Part shown: piece by piece, positions 24,958 to 32,470 of the stretch
Numbering within the stretch: position 1 is the stretch's first letter
Layout: each line of letters starts with the position of its first letter
The notes under the pieces: generated by a model
The model's input: only the letters and a program-made list of their open reading frames with translations
Databases searched by the model: none
What the model was told of the DNA's origin: nothing
From: an uncultured Bacilli bacterium
Lineage (GTDB): Bacteria; Bacillota_I; Bacilli_A; RF39; UBA660
Direction: 5' to 3'
Assembly: GCA_934148995.1 (NCBI GenBank)
Contig: CAKPDM010000013.1
Location: forward strand, 1-38,802
DNA: 38,802 nt
Made by a program: the position numbers and the translations under genes

Positions 24958-26437
24958 AATATCCCTCCAAAATCAAATCACAGCCTTCCTCTGAGAAATC
25001 TCCTGTCTTTATCAGTTTTCTGCCCATTTCCTGAATTATTTCAAGCTCAGGTACCGGCATACTGTTTATCTCTGTAGAATTAACCTGTGTTGAGCCATTA
25101 AGTATCCTGTAATATTCATCATATAATGTTGAATTAAATAATACATACAAGCCATACACCAAACATTCAGACATTTCTGTCAATACACCATCAATAAAGT
25201 TAATTTTATTCTGTGTACTGATTTTTTTATACTGCGGAAATTTTCTTGATAGATAAACCCCACATTGTAATCTTCTAGGTTCCTCCTTTGCCGTAAATCT
25301 CTTAACAAAAAGGTAGTTCTTATTTTCCTGCATCAACCCTTTTTGGTCTGTTAAGATATATTCATGCTCCTTCTGTATTGGGAACTTTACTTGTCCCTGC
25401 TTTATATGCTGTGAATAAAATAATGGTATGGTTCCTTCTTCTTCTTCATCTCTTAAAATACCTCTATTTCGGAAGTCAACTGTTAATCCGGTTTTCATTC
25501 GCAATCCCAAATCAGGAAGCGTCTTGTTGTATTTATTTAATTTTCTTAAAACCTCAACCTCTTTCTCACTTGTTACCAGATAAACATATTTATCTTCTCC
25601 TGACACGATTAACTCATATGGAACTTTAATCTCTCTACAATTATCAAAGTCCTTATTTGTATTCGTAGACGAAATCGTTACACTTTCAGGCGTATCTTTC
25701 GTTTTCTTCACCTTAATTATAATGGTTTCCTGTAATACATTTTCCTTATCAAATACTTTATTTCTACTTCCAAAAAGATGAATATGAAACAATTTTCCTT
25801 CTGTCAAAAAATAGTCTCTAAATCTCTTAAAATATGCACCTGAAGTCCATGATCTTGGAATAATGTATACCATCTCACCATTTTCTTTTAAATTAAACAG
25901 TCCCATTGCGGCAAATATAAAATACATATTAGGTGCTCCATAACATATCTCTGGCATTGCTGTTGCTTCAGGAGCATCTTTTGGAATTTTCATGTATGGA
26001 GGATTACCTATAACAACATCATATTTGGGCGGATTAAAATTACCCCCTATCATATGATTGAAATCAAGATACTGGCTCAAAATATAATTATCCTCTTTTA
26101 TTACAAAATCAACTTCTTTACTTGAAAATTCTTTTGCAATATTCAGATTCTTCTGTAATAATGGCATAACATTTATATCTGTCTCATAACATAATACTTC
26201 TATGTTTTTAACAGTATCTATATCTTCTAACCTTTCAATCATAGCACATGATAATATTCCTGAGCCTGCTCCGGCATCCAAAATCCTTATTTTATCTTGG
26301 TCCTCCGGAATCTCAAATAATTCAGCCATATACCTTGCCGTTTCAATACTTGTAAAAAATTGTCCATATTTTTTCCGTTCCATTTTTGGCATAGAATCTA
26401 TATATTCACTTGTGTTCTCAATAATCTTCTCTAACAT
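24950..26437 (-). CDS. Adenine-specific DNA methyltransferase, PstI/BsuBI/Eco57I-like
   Basis: 495 aa. Motif X-like GQFFTS (25-30), SAM motif I DAGAGSG (54-60), catalytic motif IV NPPY (145-148), motif VI-VIII region VYIIPRSWTSGAYFKRFRDY, and a C-terminal target-recognition domain ending with QVNSTEINSMPVPEL. It should methylate the adenine of the site cut by the partner endonuclease. It is first in the four-gene cassette methylase-endonuclease-CD-NTase-effector. Codon use is visibly less AT-biased than in flanking genes, consistent with transfer. SD AAAGGA lies 10 nt upstream. Confidence 0.92.
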   Translation of the reverse strand: MLEKIIENTSEYIDSMPKMERKKYGQFFTSIETARYMAELFEIPEDQDKIRILDAGAGSGILSCAMIERLEDIDTVKNIEVLCYETDINVMPLLQKNLNIAKEFSSKEVDFVIKEDNYILSQYLDFNHMIGGNFNPPKYDVVIGNPPYMKIPKDAPEATAMPEICYGAPNMYFIFAAMGLFNLKENGEMVYIIPRSWTSGAYFKRFRDYFLTEGKLFHIHLFGSRNKVFDKENVLQETIIIKVKKTKDTPESVTISSTNTNKDFDNCREIKVPYELIVSGEDKYVYLVTSEKEVEVLRKLNKYNKTLPDLGLRMKTGLTVDFRNRGILRDEEEEGTIPLFYSQHIKQGQVKFPIQKEHEYILTDQKGLMQENKNYLFVKRFTAKEEPRRLQCGVYLSRKFPQYKKISTQNKINFIDGVLTEMSECLVYGLYVLFNSTLYDEYYRILNGSTQVNSTEINSMPVPELEIIQEMGRKLIKTGDFSEEGCDLILEGYYG

Positions 26438-26454
26438 GAAACACCAATCCTTTA

Positions 26455-26526
26455 CTATTTATCTGGAACAACTTCCATAATATCCGATACATCACACTTT
26501 AAAGCAGTACATATCTTCAATGATTC
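26455..26526 (-). pseudogene. C-terminal tail of a Cro/CI-type HTH regulator
   Basis: A minus-strand frame ending at TAG 26455-26457 reads ESLKICTALKCDVSDIMEVV then PDK. This is the typical end of a small HTH_26/XRE repressor (helix 5 plus tail). Such genes often precede restriction-modification operons as controller proteins. The rest of the gene is absent: upstream sequence switches into the AAA ATPase fragment at about 26527-26535. Confidence 0.6.
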
Positions 26527-26743
26527 TATGATCTTTAGCGTTGTTTATAAAGTCATATTTTAATGATTCAAAGTTAATATAGATTATATTACTTTTATCT
26601 ACACCAAGGTCAATAATTTCTGCCATTATTTGTTTTAAAATAACTGATTTCCCACTTATTATCATTCCATAAATGATTTTAATTAGTGATTCTATATGAT
26701 AAAACCCTCTAATCTTTGATAAATATTTTTCTCTAATAAGCAT
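26527..26743 (-). pseudogene. N-terminal remnant of an AAA/DUF4143 ATPase
   Basis: Starting at ATG 26743 (a GTG at 26752 lies in the SD AGGTGAGGTG), it reads MLIREKYLSKIRGFY, a Walker A-type GMIISGKSVILKQIM, and GVDKSNIIYINFESLKYDF, the conserved start of AAA_14/DUF4143 ATPases. Homology stops at about NNAKDH, where the HTH-regulator tail takes over in another frame. It is the partner of the fragment at 22117-22487. Confidence 0.75.
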
Positions 26744-26785
26744 TTTAAACACCTCACCTACATTATACTATTGGCGTCAGTTTTT

Positions 26786-26821
26786 ATAAAGTTATTCCAG
26801 TGTACTGAAATAACTTTTTTT
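26786..26821. terminator. Strong hairpin with T-tract on the plus strand
   Basis: AAAGTTATTCCAGT (26788-26801) pairs with ACTGAAATAACTTT (26804-26817), one mismatch, 2-nt spacer, then TTTT. The better T-tract faces plus, yet the flanking genes are on minus; it may act in both directions after fic. Confidence 0.55.
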
Positions 26822-26910
26822 ACATAACACTAGCTATTTTCATTTTCAACTAGATAATCGTTTAATTTACTATTATCTTTAATTATACCGTTTTCTTTAT
26901 CAAGAGATTT

Positions 26911-27657
26911 TTACCAAGTTTTTTCCATTTCATACTTAAAGAACTCAATCATTGGTGACAAATCCTCTTCTTCATCAAATTTCTCAAGAGCAGCATAGTA
27001 ATACTTCTTATCTTCAGCATAAACAATAAGTGGTGGTAAATTATTTATCATCAAAATATAATTAGTAAGTGTCCTGCCTAACCTTCCATTACCATCAGCA
27101 AAAGGATGAATTTCTTCTATAACATTATGAAAATAGGTAGCTATCTTTATAACACTTTCTGTATCTGATTTTGAAACACCAGTTACTTCTTCCACTAGAT
27201 TTTGAACATCTAATTGTACGTCCGTTGCAGATGAACCAACTTCATTTCTCCCTGTAACATAATCATGTTTTTTATATTCTCCTGGTCTTTCCTCATTAAC
27301 CAAGTATCTTCTTTCATCATAAGTACCTTTTGTAAGTAATTTATGTATCTTTTTAATAAATTCTTCACTTATTGGTTCTTTAGCTATAATTTTATTTATT
27401 AAAAATTCAAAACAATGTTTCTGATTAGTAATCTCATAAAGAGTTCTTAAATCACCAGTAAAATTTATTACTTTACCATTTTCAAATATTTCTCTTACTA
27501 CGTGATATGTAATTTCAGAATTTTCTATTTTTCCTGAATTATATGCGAAAAGAATACTAAAACTATCTAAGACTGTTTTCAGTTTTTCTGTACTATCAAT
27601 TTTCTTTTTTTGCCAGTATTCTATAACTTCTTTATATGTATATTTTGGTAATTTCAT
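26911..27657 (-). CDS. Fic domain protein (AMPylator-type, class II)
   Basis: 248 aa. The Fic core motif HPFADGNGRLGR (184-195) is intact with catalytic His184, so AMP transfer to protein hydroxyls is expected. An inhibitory-helix motif [S/T]xxxE[G/N] is present as SGKIEN (41-46) in the N-terminal part, which defines class II Fic proteins that hold themselves inactive. The flap and GSSATDVQLD segment are also visible. SD GAGGAA. The reading frame continues for 26 more sense codons after the TAA (to TAG at 26830), suggesting a shortened C-terminus. Target unknown. Confidence 0.88.
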   Translation of the reverse strand: MKLPKYTYKEVIEYWQKKKIDSTEKLKTVLDSFSILFAYNSGKIENSEITYHVVREIFENGKVINFTGDLRTLYEITNQKHCFEFLINKIIAKEPISEEFIKKIHKLLTKGTYDERRYLVNEERPGEYKKHDYVTGRNEVGSSATDVQLDVQNLVEEVTGVSKSDTESVIKIATYFHNVIEEIHPFADGNGRLGRTLTNYILMINNLPPLIVYAEDKKYYYAALEKFDEEEDLSPMIEFFKYEMEKTW

Positions 27658-27705
27658 AATACTTATTCCTCATAGAGGATTAGTATATCACAGTTATACT
27701 AAAAA

Positions 27706-28611
27706 TTATGAATCAATTTGATTAAGTCTAATTAGATTAATAGCTGGTCTATCACAAAATCTAAAGTCGTAAACATTAACTCCTACACCACTAGTGATAT
27801 AAAATTTAGTGTTATTAATTTCATAGTATTCATCTTTATATTTCTTAGCACCTTCTCTAGTTAGTAAACTACCAAGCAAAGGAAGTCTTACTTCTCCTAA
27901 GTGAGAGTGTCCAGCAAATGCTAAATCAATATTATTATATCTTGCTAAAACATCATCTAAAGAATCTGGTTTATGCGTCATTAAGATAGAATAAATGTTA
28001 TCATTTTTCCCTTCACTACTATAATAAGCTAATAAAGTATCTAAGTTTTCATTATCACTATTAAGTCCCATCAAAAGAATAGCATCATCTTTTTGATAGA
28101 TTAAATCATAACTATTGTCTAAAATGGTAAAACCAACATCATTTAAGATAGTTTTTGTTTCTTCTATATCAGTTTCTCCTAATACTGCATATTTTAAACT
28201 ACTAGATGATAACTTCTTTAACTCTTTAATTAATTTCTCTCTTTTTTTAGAATCAATACTTTCACCATTTAACAAATCACCTGTAAAAAGTAATAAATCT
28301 GGTTTACTTCTATTTATCAAGTTAACGGTTTCTTTTACCATTTCGATAGAAGAATCATGTAAATCCGAAAATGTCACTATTTTATAACCGTGAAAAGAAG
28401 TAGTTATCTTACTACTTTCTACTCTATCTTCCTTTACTAACATTTTAACTGTTCCAATTTTTGTGACATACAAAAAGAAAGAAAAAGAAGCCACTAACAT
28501 AATAGCAATCACGAGAACAATTCTTTTAATAATCTTTATTTGATGTTCTTTTTCTTCATCTTTAATTATTTCTAATTGTTTCTCCTTATTTAGCTCGCTT
28601 CTTTTATCCAT
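27706..28611 (-). CDS. Membrane-anchored metallophosphoesterase with degenerate motif III
   Basis: 301 aa: a charged cytoplasmic N-terminus, one TM helix (31-50), then an extracytoplasmic calcineurin-like domain. Motif I is FSDLHD (Asp83, His85), motif II FTGDLLN (Asp112), motif IV MTHKP (His213), motif V GHSHLGE (234-237). Motif III, normally GNH(D/E), reads GETD (145-148), so the metal-bridging Asn and catalytic His are lost. Related YkuE/YpbG-like enzymes act on phospholipid or UDP-linked substrates. Here activity may be reduced or altered. SD AAAGGG. Confidence 0.85.
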   Translation of the reverse strand: MDKRSELNKEKQLEIIKDEEKEHQIKIIKRIVLVIAIMLVASFSFFLYVTKIGTVKMLVKEDRVESSKITTSFHGYKIVTFSDLHDSSIEMVKETVNLINRSKPDLLLFTGDLLNGESIDSKKREKLIKELKKLSSSSLKYAVLGETDIEETKTILNDVGFTILDNSYDLIYQKDDAILLMGLNSDNENLDTLLAYYSSEGKNDNIYSILMTHKPDSLDDVLARYNNIDLAFAGHSHLGEVRLPLLGSLLTREGAKKYKDEYYEINNTKFYITSGVGVNVYDFRFCDRPAINLIRLNQIDS

Positions 28612-28631
28612 AGTATCATACCCTTTTCTAA

Positions 28632-28640
28632 ATTATATCA
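28632..28640 (-). promoter_or_regulatory. Extended -10 promoter of the phosphoesterase gene
   Basis: A perfect TATAAT (28637-28632) preceded by TGA on the minus strand, about 20 bp before the start codon. The -35 is poor, as is common with extended -10 sites. Confidence 0.5.
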
Positions 28641-28680
28641 AGAAAATCTCTTTTCGTACACTTAATTTTCCTATAATCTT

Positions 28681-31629
28681 TTATATGATTTCTTCTTTAT
28701 TTTCAATTGCTACTCTAACTAGTTTTGAAACTCCTGACTCTTGCATTGTAATTCCATATAAAGTATCAGCATACTCCATAGTTTTCTTTTTATGGGTGAT
28801 AATTAAAAACTGTGTTTTATTTTTATAATGTTCTAGATACTTACCAAACTGAGTAACATTTGCTTCATCTAATGCTGCTTCTACTTCATCAAAAATACAG
28901 AATGGTACTTTTCTAATATTTAATATTGCAAATAATAAACTAATAGCAGTTAATGTTTTTTCACCACCTGATAATAATTGAATAGTCGATAGTTTTTTTC
29001 CTGGTGGCGAAGCGATTATCTCAATACCAGTTGTTAATAAATCATCTGGATTAGTTAATTTTAAGTCAGCACTTCCACCATGAAACATTTTAGAAAAAAC
29101 TATTTTAAACTCTTCTTTGATTTCTTCAAAAGTCTTTAAAAACTCATCTTTCATTACTTGGTCTAGTTCTTCCATTATCTCTAATAATGTTCCTTCTGCT
29201 TTTTCCAAGTCTTCTTTTTGATGAAGTAAAAATTCATATCTTGTCTTTACTCTATCATACTCTTCTATCGCTTGTAAGTTAACCATACCTAAGTCTTTAA
29301 TAATCATTTTATATTGATTAACTAACTTTCTTGATTCTTCTACTTCTTCTGTTAATTGATAATCATTTCTAGCTTTTTCATAAGTCATTGTATAGTCTTC
29401 TGATAAAGTTTGTAAATAACTATTAAGTTTAATATCAATTCTTGATAATTCTATTTCCAAGTTCTTCATTGTATCTTGTTTTTTCTTTAAAATTCTACCT
29501 TCATAGGTATCTTCATCTTCAAAGCTAGCAATGTTACTTTTAAGTGTTTTTAGTTTATTATCAAGGAAGTTCTTCTTTTGCTCTAATTTTTCTTTATAAG
29601 TACTCTTCTTATAAAAAGCTTCAATTAGTTCTTTTTCTTTTTCATCAAAACTATCAGTAGAAGCTTCTAATCGTTTAATTGATTCATTTTTTCTAGTAAG
29701 ACTTTGTTTTAGTTCACTATATCTTTTTTCTTTTTCATTAATTGTATCTTTAATGTTTTCTAATTCTTTAGCTAGATTATAGTAAATATCTTCAATTGTA
29801 GTAATTTTCTCTTCTGTCTCTTTAATATCTAATAATACCTTACTTCTTGATTTAGTTAGGGCTTGATAAGTTCTTCGTAAAGACTCTATTTCTTGTCTTA
29901 TCATTACAGAACTTCTTCCTTTATAGAAAGTTCCACCAGTCATTGAACCACCTGAGTTGATAACATCACCATCAAGAGTTACTATTTTATAGCGATTAGC
30001 AGTGTATCTTGCTATTTGAATAGCACTATCCATATCTTTGGCTAAGACAACTAGACCAAATTGGTTATAGATTACATCTTTATATTTTTCTTCTGTCTTA
30101 ATTTTATCTGCTAAGATACCACAATAACCATTTACTTTTTCTAACTGATTTTTTACTTCTGCTGGAATATATCGTGGCTTAATAACTGTCAAAGGGAAGA
30201 AAGTTGCTCTTCCTTTCTTTTTATTTTTTAAGTTTGCAATCGCTTCTTTAGCACAAACATCATCTTTTACTAAGACAAAATTTTTACTAGCTGCTATAGC
30301 TATATCTAAAGCTTTAGCATAAATATCATCAGTTGTAACAACATTACCAATCGTATCGTAGATTCCCTTTAACGATTCTTCTTTTAAGATATAACGAATA
30401 ACTTCTGGTAGACTAGAACCTTTTTCTTCTTCGCTTACTAAAAAGTCAATCTTATGTTTATAGCTTAACTGATCTTGATCTATTTTACTATATTCACTTA
30501 AGTAGTTTCTCTTAGCTATTTTAGTGGAATCTAGTTCTTTCTTTTTAGTTGTTACTACTTCTTCTTTTTCCTGAGTTTCTTCTTTTAAGTTTGTAAGTTC
30601 TTCTTCTAAGAGTGCTAGTTCTTTTTTATCTTTCGATTGTTCTGTTAAAAGAAGACGTAACTCTTCTTCACTTTCTCCCGCTTCTTTTTTACTACGTTCT
30701 AGTTTAAATAGTTCTAAGCTCCCCTCTTGTCTTACAACTTCCTCAGCAGTTTTTATTAATTCATTCTGAACAAAAGTTATTTCTTTTTGTAGTTCATCTT
30801 CTTCTTGTTTAAATTTTAAAAGCTTACTGTCTCTGACATTTTCTTCTTTTAAGGCTAAAGATATTTCTTCATCTAATTTACGTTTTTCTTCTTTCTTTAG
30901 TTTTTCTTCTTCAGTTAAACGATATATGTCATAAGCAAGTAATGCTATTTCTAAAGATTCTAACTTTTTCTTATACTCTAAATATTTTTGAGCTTCTTCA
31001 CTTTGTCTTTTCAAAGGAGTTACTTGTAGTTCTAACTCAGTTATAATATCTTGTACTCTATCTAATGCTTCATGAGTACGGTCTAATTTTCTTAAAGCTT
31101 CTTCTTTTCGTTTCTTGTATTTTAAGATACTAGCAGCTTCTTCAAAGATAAGACGGCGTTCATCTTTACTTTCACTTAGTATCTTTTGTACTTCACCTTG
31201 ACCAATGATATTGAATGACTCTCTCCCGATACCACTATCCAAAAATAGATTTAAAATATCTTTCAAACGGCATTTTTGATTATTTAAAAAATATTCATTT
31301 TCACCACTTCTAAATACACGTCTTTTAATTGATACTTCTGTATAAGGTATTGATAAATAATGGTCATTATTATCAAAAACAAGTTCCACCGAAGCGACAT
31401 TTTTCATTTTTCTTGAAGCACTTCCGACAAAGATGACGTCACTCATAGCGCCGTCACCTCTCAAAGTTTTAACTGATTGTTCTCCTAAAACCCAACGAAC
31501 TGCATCAACGATATTACTTTTTCCACTACCATTTGGTCCAACAATACATGTCGTTTCATCATTTAATACTATATCTATTTTATCAGCAAATGATTTAAAA
31601 CCATTCGCTATTATTTCTTTTAAATACAT
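28681..31629 (-). CDS. smc: Chromosome segregation SMC ATPase
   Basis: 982 aa. Walker A GPNGSGKSN (about 32-40) with the N-terminal YLKEIIANGFKSFADK start, a long coiled coil, a hinge (about 415-570, with GRATFFPL and a GG-rich NSGGSMTGG), a second coiled coil, the ABC signature LLSGGEKTL and Walker B FCIFDEVEAALDEANV near the C-terminus. SMC folds DNA with ScpA/ScpB. It is about 200 residues shorter than typical Firmicutes SMC (about 1,180) but matches mycoplasmal P115, implying shorter arms. SD AGGTG; a good promoter lies upstream. Confidence 0.96.
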   Translation of the reverse strand: MYLKEIIANGFKSFADKIDIVLNDETTCIVGPNGSGKSNIVDAVRWVLGEQSVKTLRGDGAMSDVIFVGSASRKMKNVASVELVFDNNDHYLSIPYTEVSIKRRVFRSGENEYFLNNQKCRLKDILNLFLDSGIGRESFNIIGQGEVQKILSESKDERRLIFEEAASILKYKKRKEEALRKLDRTHEALDRVQDIITELELQVTPLKRQSEEAQKYLEYKKKLESLEIALLAYDIYRLTEEEKLKKEEKRKLDEEISLALKEENVRDSKLLKFKQEEDELQKEITFVQNELIKTAEEVVRQEGSLELFKLERSKKEAGESEEELRLLLTEQSKDKKELALLEEELTNLKEETQEKEEVVTTKKKELDSTKIAKRNYLSEYSKIDQDQLSYKHKIDFLVSEEEKGSSLPEVIRYILKEESLKGIYDTIGNVVTTDDIYAKALDIAIAASKNFVLVKDDVCAKEAIANLKNKKKGRATFFPLTVIKPRYIPAEVKNQLEKVNGYCGILADKIKTEEKYKDVIYNQFGLVVLAKDMDSAIQIARYTANRYKIVTLDGDVINSGGSMTGGTFYKGRSSVMIRQEIESLRRTYQALTKSRSKVLLDIKETEEKITTIEDIYYNLAKELENIKDTINEKEKRYSELKQSLTRKNESIKRLEASTDSFDEKEKELIEAFYKKSTYKEKLEQKKNFLDNKLKTLKSNIASFEDEDTYEGRILKKKQDTMKNLEIELSRIDIKLNSYLQTLSEDYTMTYEKARNDYQLTEEVEESRKLVNQYKMIIKDLGMVNLQAIEEYDRVKTRYEFLLHQKEDLEKAEGTLLEIMEELDQVMKDEFLKTFEEIKEEFKIVFSKMFHGGSADLKLTNPDDLLTTGIEIIASPPGKKLSTIQLLSGGEKTLTAISLLFAILNIRKVPFCIFDEVEAALDEANVTQFGKYLEHYKNKTQFLIITHKKKTMEYADTLYGITMQESGVSKLVRVAIENKEEII

Positions 31630-31655
31630 ATCTTACACCTACATTTTCTATATAG

Positions 31656-31684
31656 ATTTTACCAAATTATAAAGTATTTAACAA
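31656..31684 (-). promoter_or_regulatory. SigA-type promoter of smc
   Basis: On the minus strand TTGTTA (31684-31679), 17-bp spacer, extended -10 TGG-TAAAAT (31661-31656), 27 bp before the smc start. Confidence 0.65.
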
Positions 31685-31770
31685 GGAATTTAGACTATAT
31701 GACGGTAAATACTACATTTTTGAAAAGTTAATTTTTATTTGTTGTAAAGACTATTTCTTTTTGCTATTAT

Positions 31771-31875
31771 TTAAAGTTACTTAGATTAATTTCTCTAATC
31801 ATATTACTATCTATTTTATTAGTACTATCAATAATAGATAATAAAAAGACACTCTTCATTAAAGCAGAGTGTTAA
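31771..31875 (+). pseudogene. Decayed third copy of the small hydrophobic peptide gene
   Basis: The frame from 31771 reads LKLLRLISLIILLSILLVLS, almost the same as the two intact peptides at 31903 and 32290. The SD and ATG are gone, and a 1-nt loss near the end shifts the stop into the following hairpin. Confidence 0.65.
31848..31873. repeat. GACACTCT/AGAGTGTY hairpin, copy 1
   Basis: GACACTCT (31848-31855) pairs with AGAGTGTT (31866-31873). It is the first of four copies (others at 32002, 32389, 32715) and follows the decayed peptide gene. On the minus strand it is followed by TTTTTATTA, i.e. terminator-like. Confidence 0.7.
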
Positions 31876-31902
31876 CCTAAAATATGAAGGAGGTGGTGAT
31901 TT

Positions 31903-31995
31903 ATGAAAATTAAGACTTTTATTATAAAATTTCTTAAATTAATTTCATTAATCTTACTACTATCCGCCTTATTGGTACTAGCAGTAAAAAACTAA
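31903..31995 (+). CDS. 30-aa hydrophobic peptide A, putative type I toxin
   Basis: ATG 31903 with a near-perfect SD AAGGAGG (31888-31894). The peptide starts MKIKTFIIKFLKL, continues ISLILLLSALLVLA and ends VKN: a basic N-terminus followed by one TM helix. It differs from peptide B at about ten positions, mostly conservative (I/T, F/L, K/R, A/T, A/S), a pattern of coding constraint. It is followed by a two-way hairpin, a plus-strand terminator and a convergent antisense promoter. Size, hydrophobicity and RNA layout match membrane toxins of type I systems such as Fst, TxpA and BsrG. No known family is recognised and toxicity is inference. Confidence 0.6.
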   Translation: MKIKTFIIKFLKLISLILLLSALLVLAVKN

Positions 31996-32001
31996 AACAA
32001 A

Positions 32002-32027
32002 GACACTCTTCATCAAGATAGAGTGTC
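32002..32027. terminator. GACACTCT/AGAGTGTC hairpin, copy 2
   Basis: A perfect 8-bp stem with a 10-nt loop, 6 bp after the peptide A stop. On minus it is followed at once by a T-rich tail, so it should end the antisense RNA; on plus a run of eight T lies 8 nt further. Confidence 0.65.
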
Positions 32028-32046
32028 ACCCAAAATTTTTTTTGAA

Positions 32047-32088
32047 GGAAACATTTACTACCAAATAAATGTTCCTCTTTTTTATTTT
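32047..32088 (+). terminator. Terminator of the peptide A transcript
   Basis: GGAAACATTT (32047-32056) pairs with AAATGTTCC (32067-32075), one bulged A, followed by TCTTTTTTATTTT. Confidence 0.65.
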
Positions 32089-32154
32089 ATGCAAATTCAT
32101 TTGCTACATACATATTAGCACAATACTCATCACATAACAAGTAATTTTACTACG
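32061..32154. repeat. Direct repeat A (antisense promoter region)
   Basis: It is repeated at 32444-32537, offset 383 bp. The first 60 bp (32061-32120) are identical; the next about 20 bp diverge; TAACAAGTAATTTTACTACG is conserved again. Confidence 0.85.
32112..32140 (-). promoter_or_regulatory. Antisense promoter A
   Basis: On the minus strand -35 TTGTTA (32140-32135), 17-bp spacer, extended -10 TGC-TAATAT (32117-32112). Both hexamers are kept in copy B although much of the spacer has changed, which supports function. Confidence 0.65.
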
Positions 32155-32251
32155 GAAAAAGTTTAAATATTTAAAAGTATTATCTATTTAATTGGTTAAT
32201 TACTATATCTATGTTATTGTCATTAACAGGAATATTTATAACTGAGTGTCA

Positions 32252-32282
32252 ACCTCCTGTCACAAAAAAATAGCAAGGAGGT
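32252..32282 (+). promoter_or_regulatory. Anti-SD/SD hairpin before peptide B
   Basis: ACCTCCT (32252-32258) is perfectly complementary to AGGAGGT (32276-32282), the SD of peptide B, over a 17-nt loop. Folding would hide the ribosome binding site, as in known type I toxin mRNAs. A TATAAC -10-like box lies at 32237-32242. Confidence 0.6.
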
Positions 32283-32289
32283 AGATAGA

Positions 32290-32382
32290 ATGAAAACTAA
32301 AACTTTTATTTTAAAGTTACTTAGACTAATTTCACTAATCTTGTTACTATCTACTTTATTAGTATTATCAATAAATAGATAA
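32290..32382 (+). CDS. 30-aa hydrophobic peptide B, putative type I toxin
   Basis: ATG 32290 with SD AAGGAGGT 8 nt upstream. The peptide starts MKTKTFILKLLRL, continues ISLILLLSTLLVLS and ends INR. Same length and design as peptide A: basic start, single TM helix, charged last residue. Its SD is complementary to an upstream anti-SD. Downstream follow the GGCACTCT/AGAGTGTC hairpin, a plus-strand terminator and antisense promoter B, in the same order and spacing as in unit A. No database family is recalled; the toxin role is inferred from architecture. Confidence 0.6.
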   Translation: MKTKTFILKLLRLISLILLLSTLLVLSINR

Positions 32383-32388
32383 TAAAAA

Positions 32389-32414
32389 GGCACTCTTCAT
32401 TAAAGTAGAGTGTC
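32389..32414. terminator. GGCACTCT/AGAGTGTC hairpin, copy 3
   Basis: An 8-bp stem with one G-U pair, 6 bp after the peptide B stop; the minus-strand tail TTTTTATTA makes it the likely antisense RNA terminator. Confidence 0.65.
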
Positions 32415-32427
32415 AACAAAACATTAT

Positions 32428-32470
32428 GAGGTGACATTCACTTCCAAATAAATGTTCCTCTTTTTTATTT
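32428..32470 (+). terminator. Terminator of the peptide B transcript
   Basis: GAGGTGACATT (32428-32438) pairs imperfectly with AATGTTCCTC (32451-32460), followed by TTTTTTATTTT. Confidence 0.55.

Larger units (their letters stand above)
31991..32105 (-). ncRNA. Predicted antisense RNA to peptide A mRNA (antitoxin candidate)
   Basis: It would start about 7 nt past the -10 at 32112-32117 and end after the hairpin 32027-32002, whose minus-strand tail is TTTGTTTTAG. At about 115 nt it would be fully complementary to the 3' part of the peptide A transcript. A GCAAATgaATTTGC hairpin forms near its 5' end. Ends are estimates. Confidence 0.5.

Noticed and set aside
26492..26752. Intact small ATPase-like gene
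   Set aside because: The Walker A region is present but the protein lacks Walker B, sensor and C-terminal parts, and homology breaks into another gene's tail, so I treat it as a fragment.
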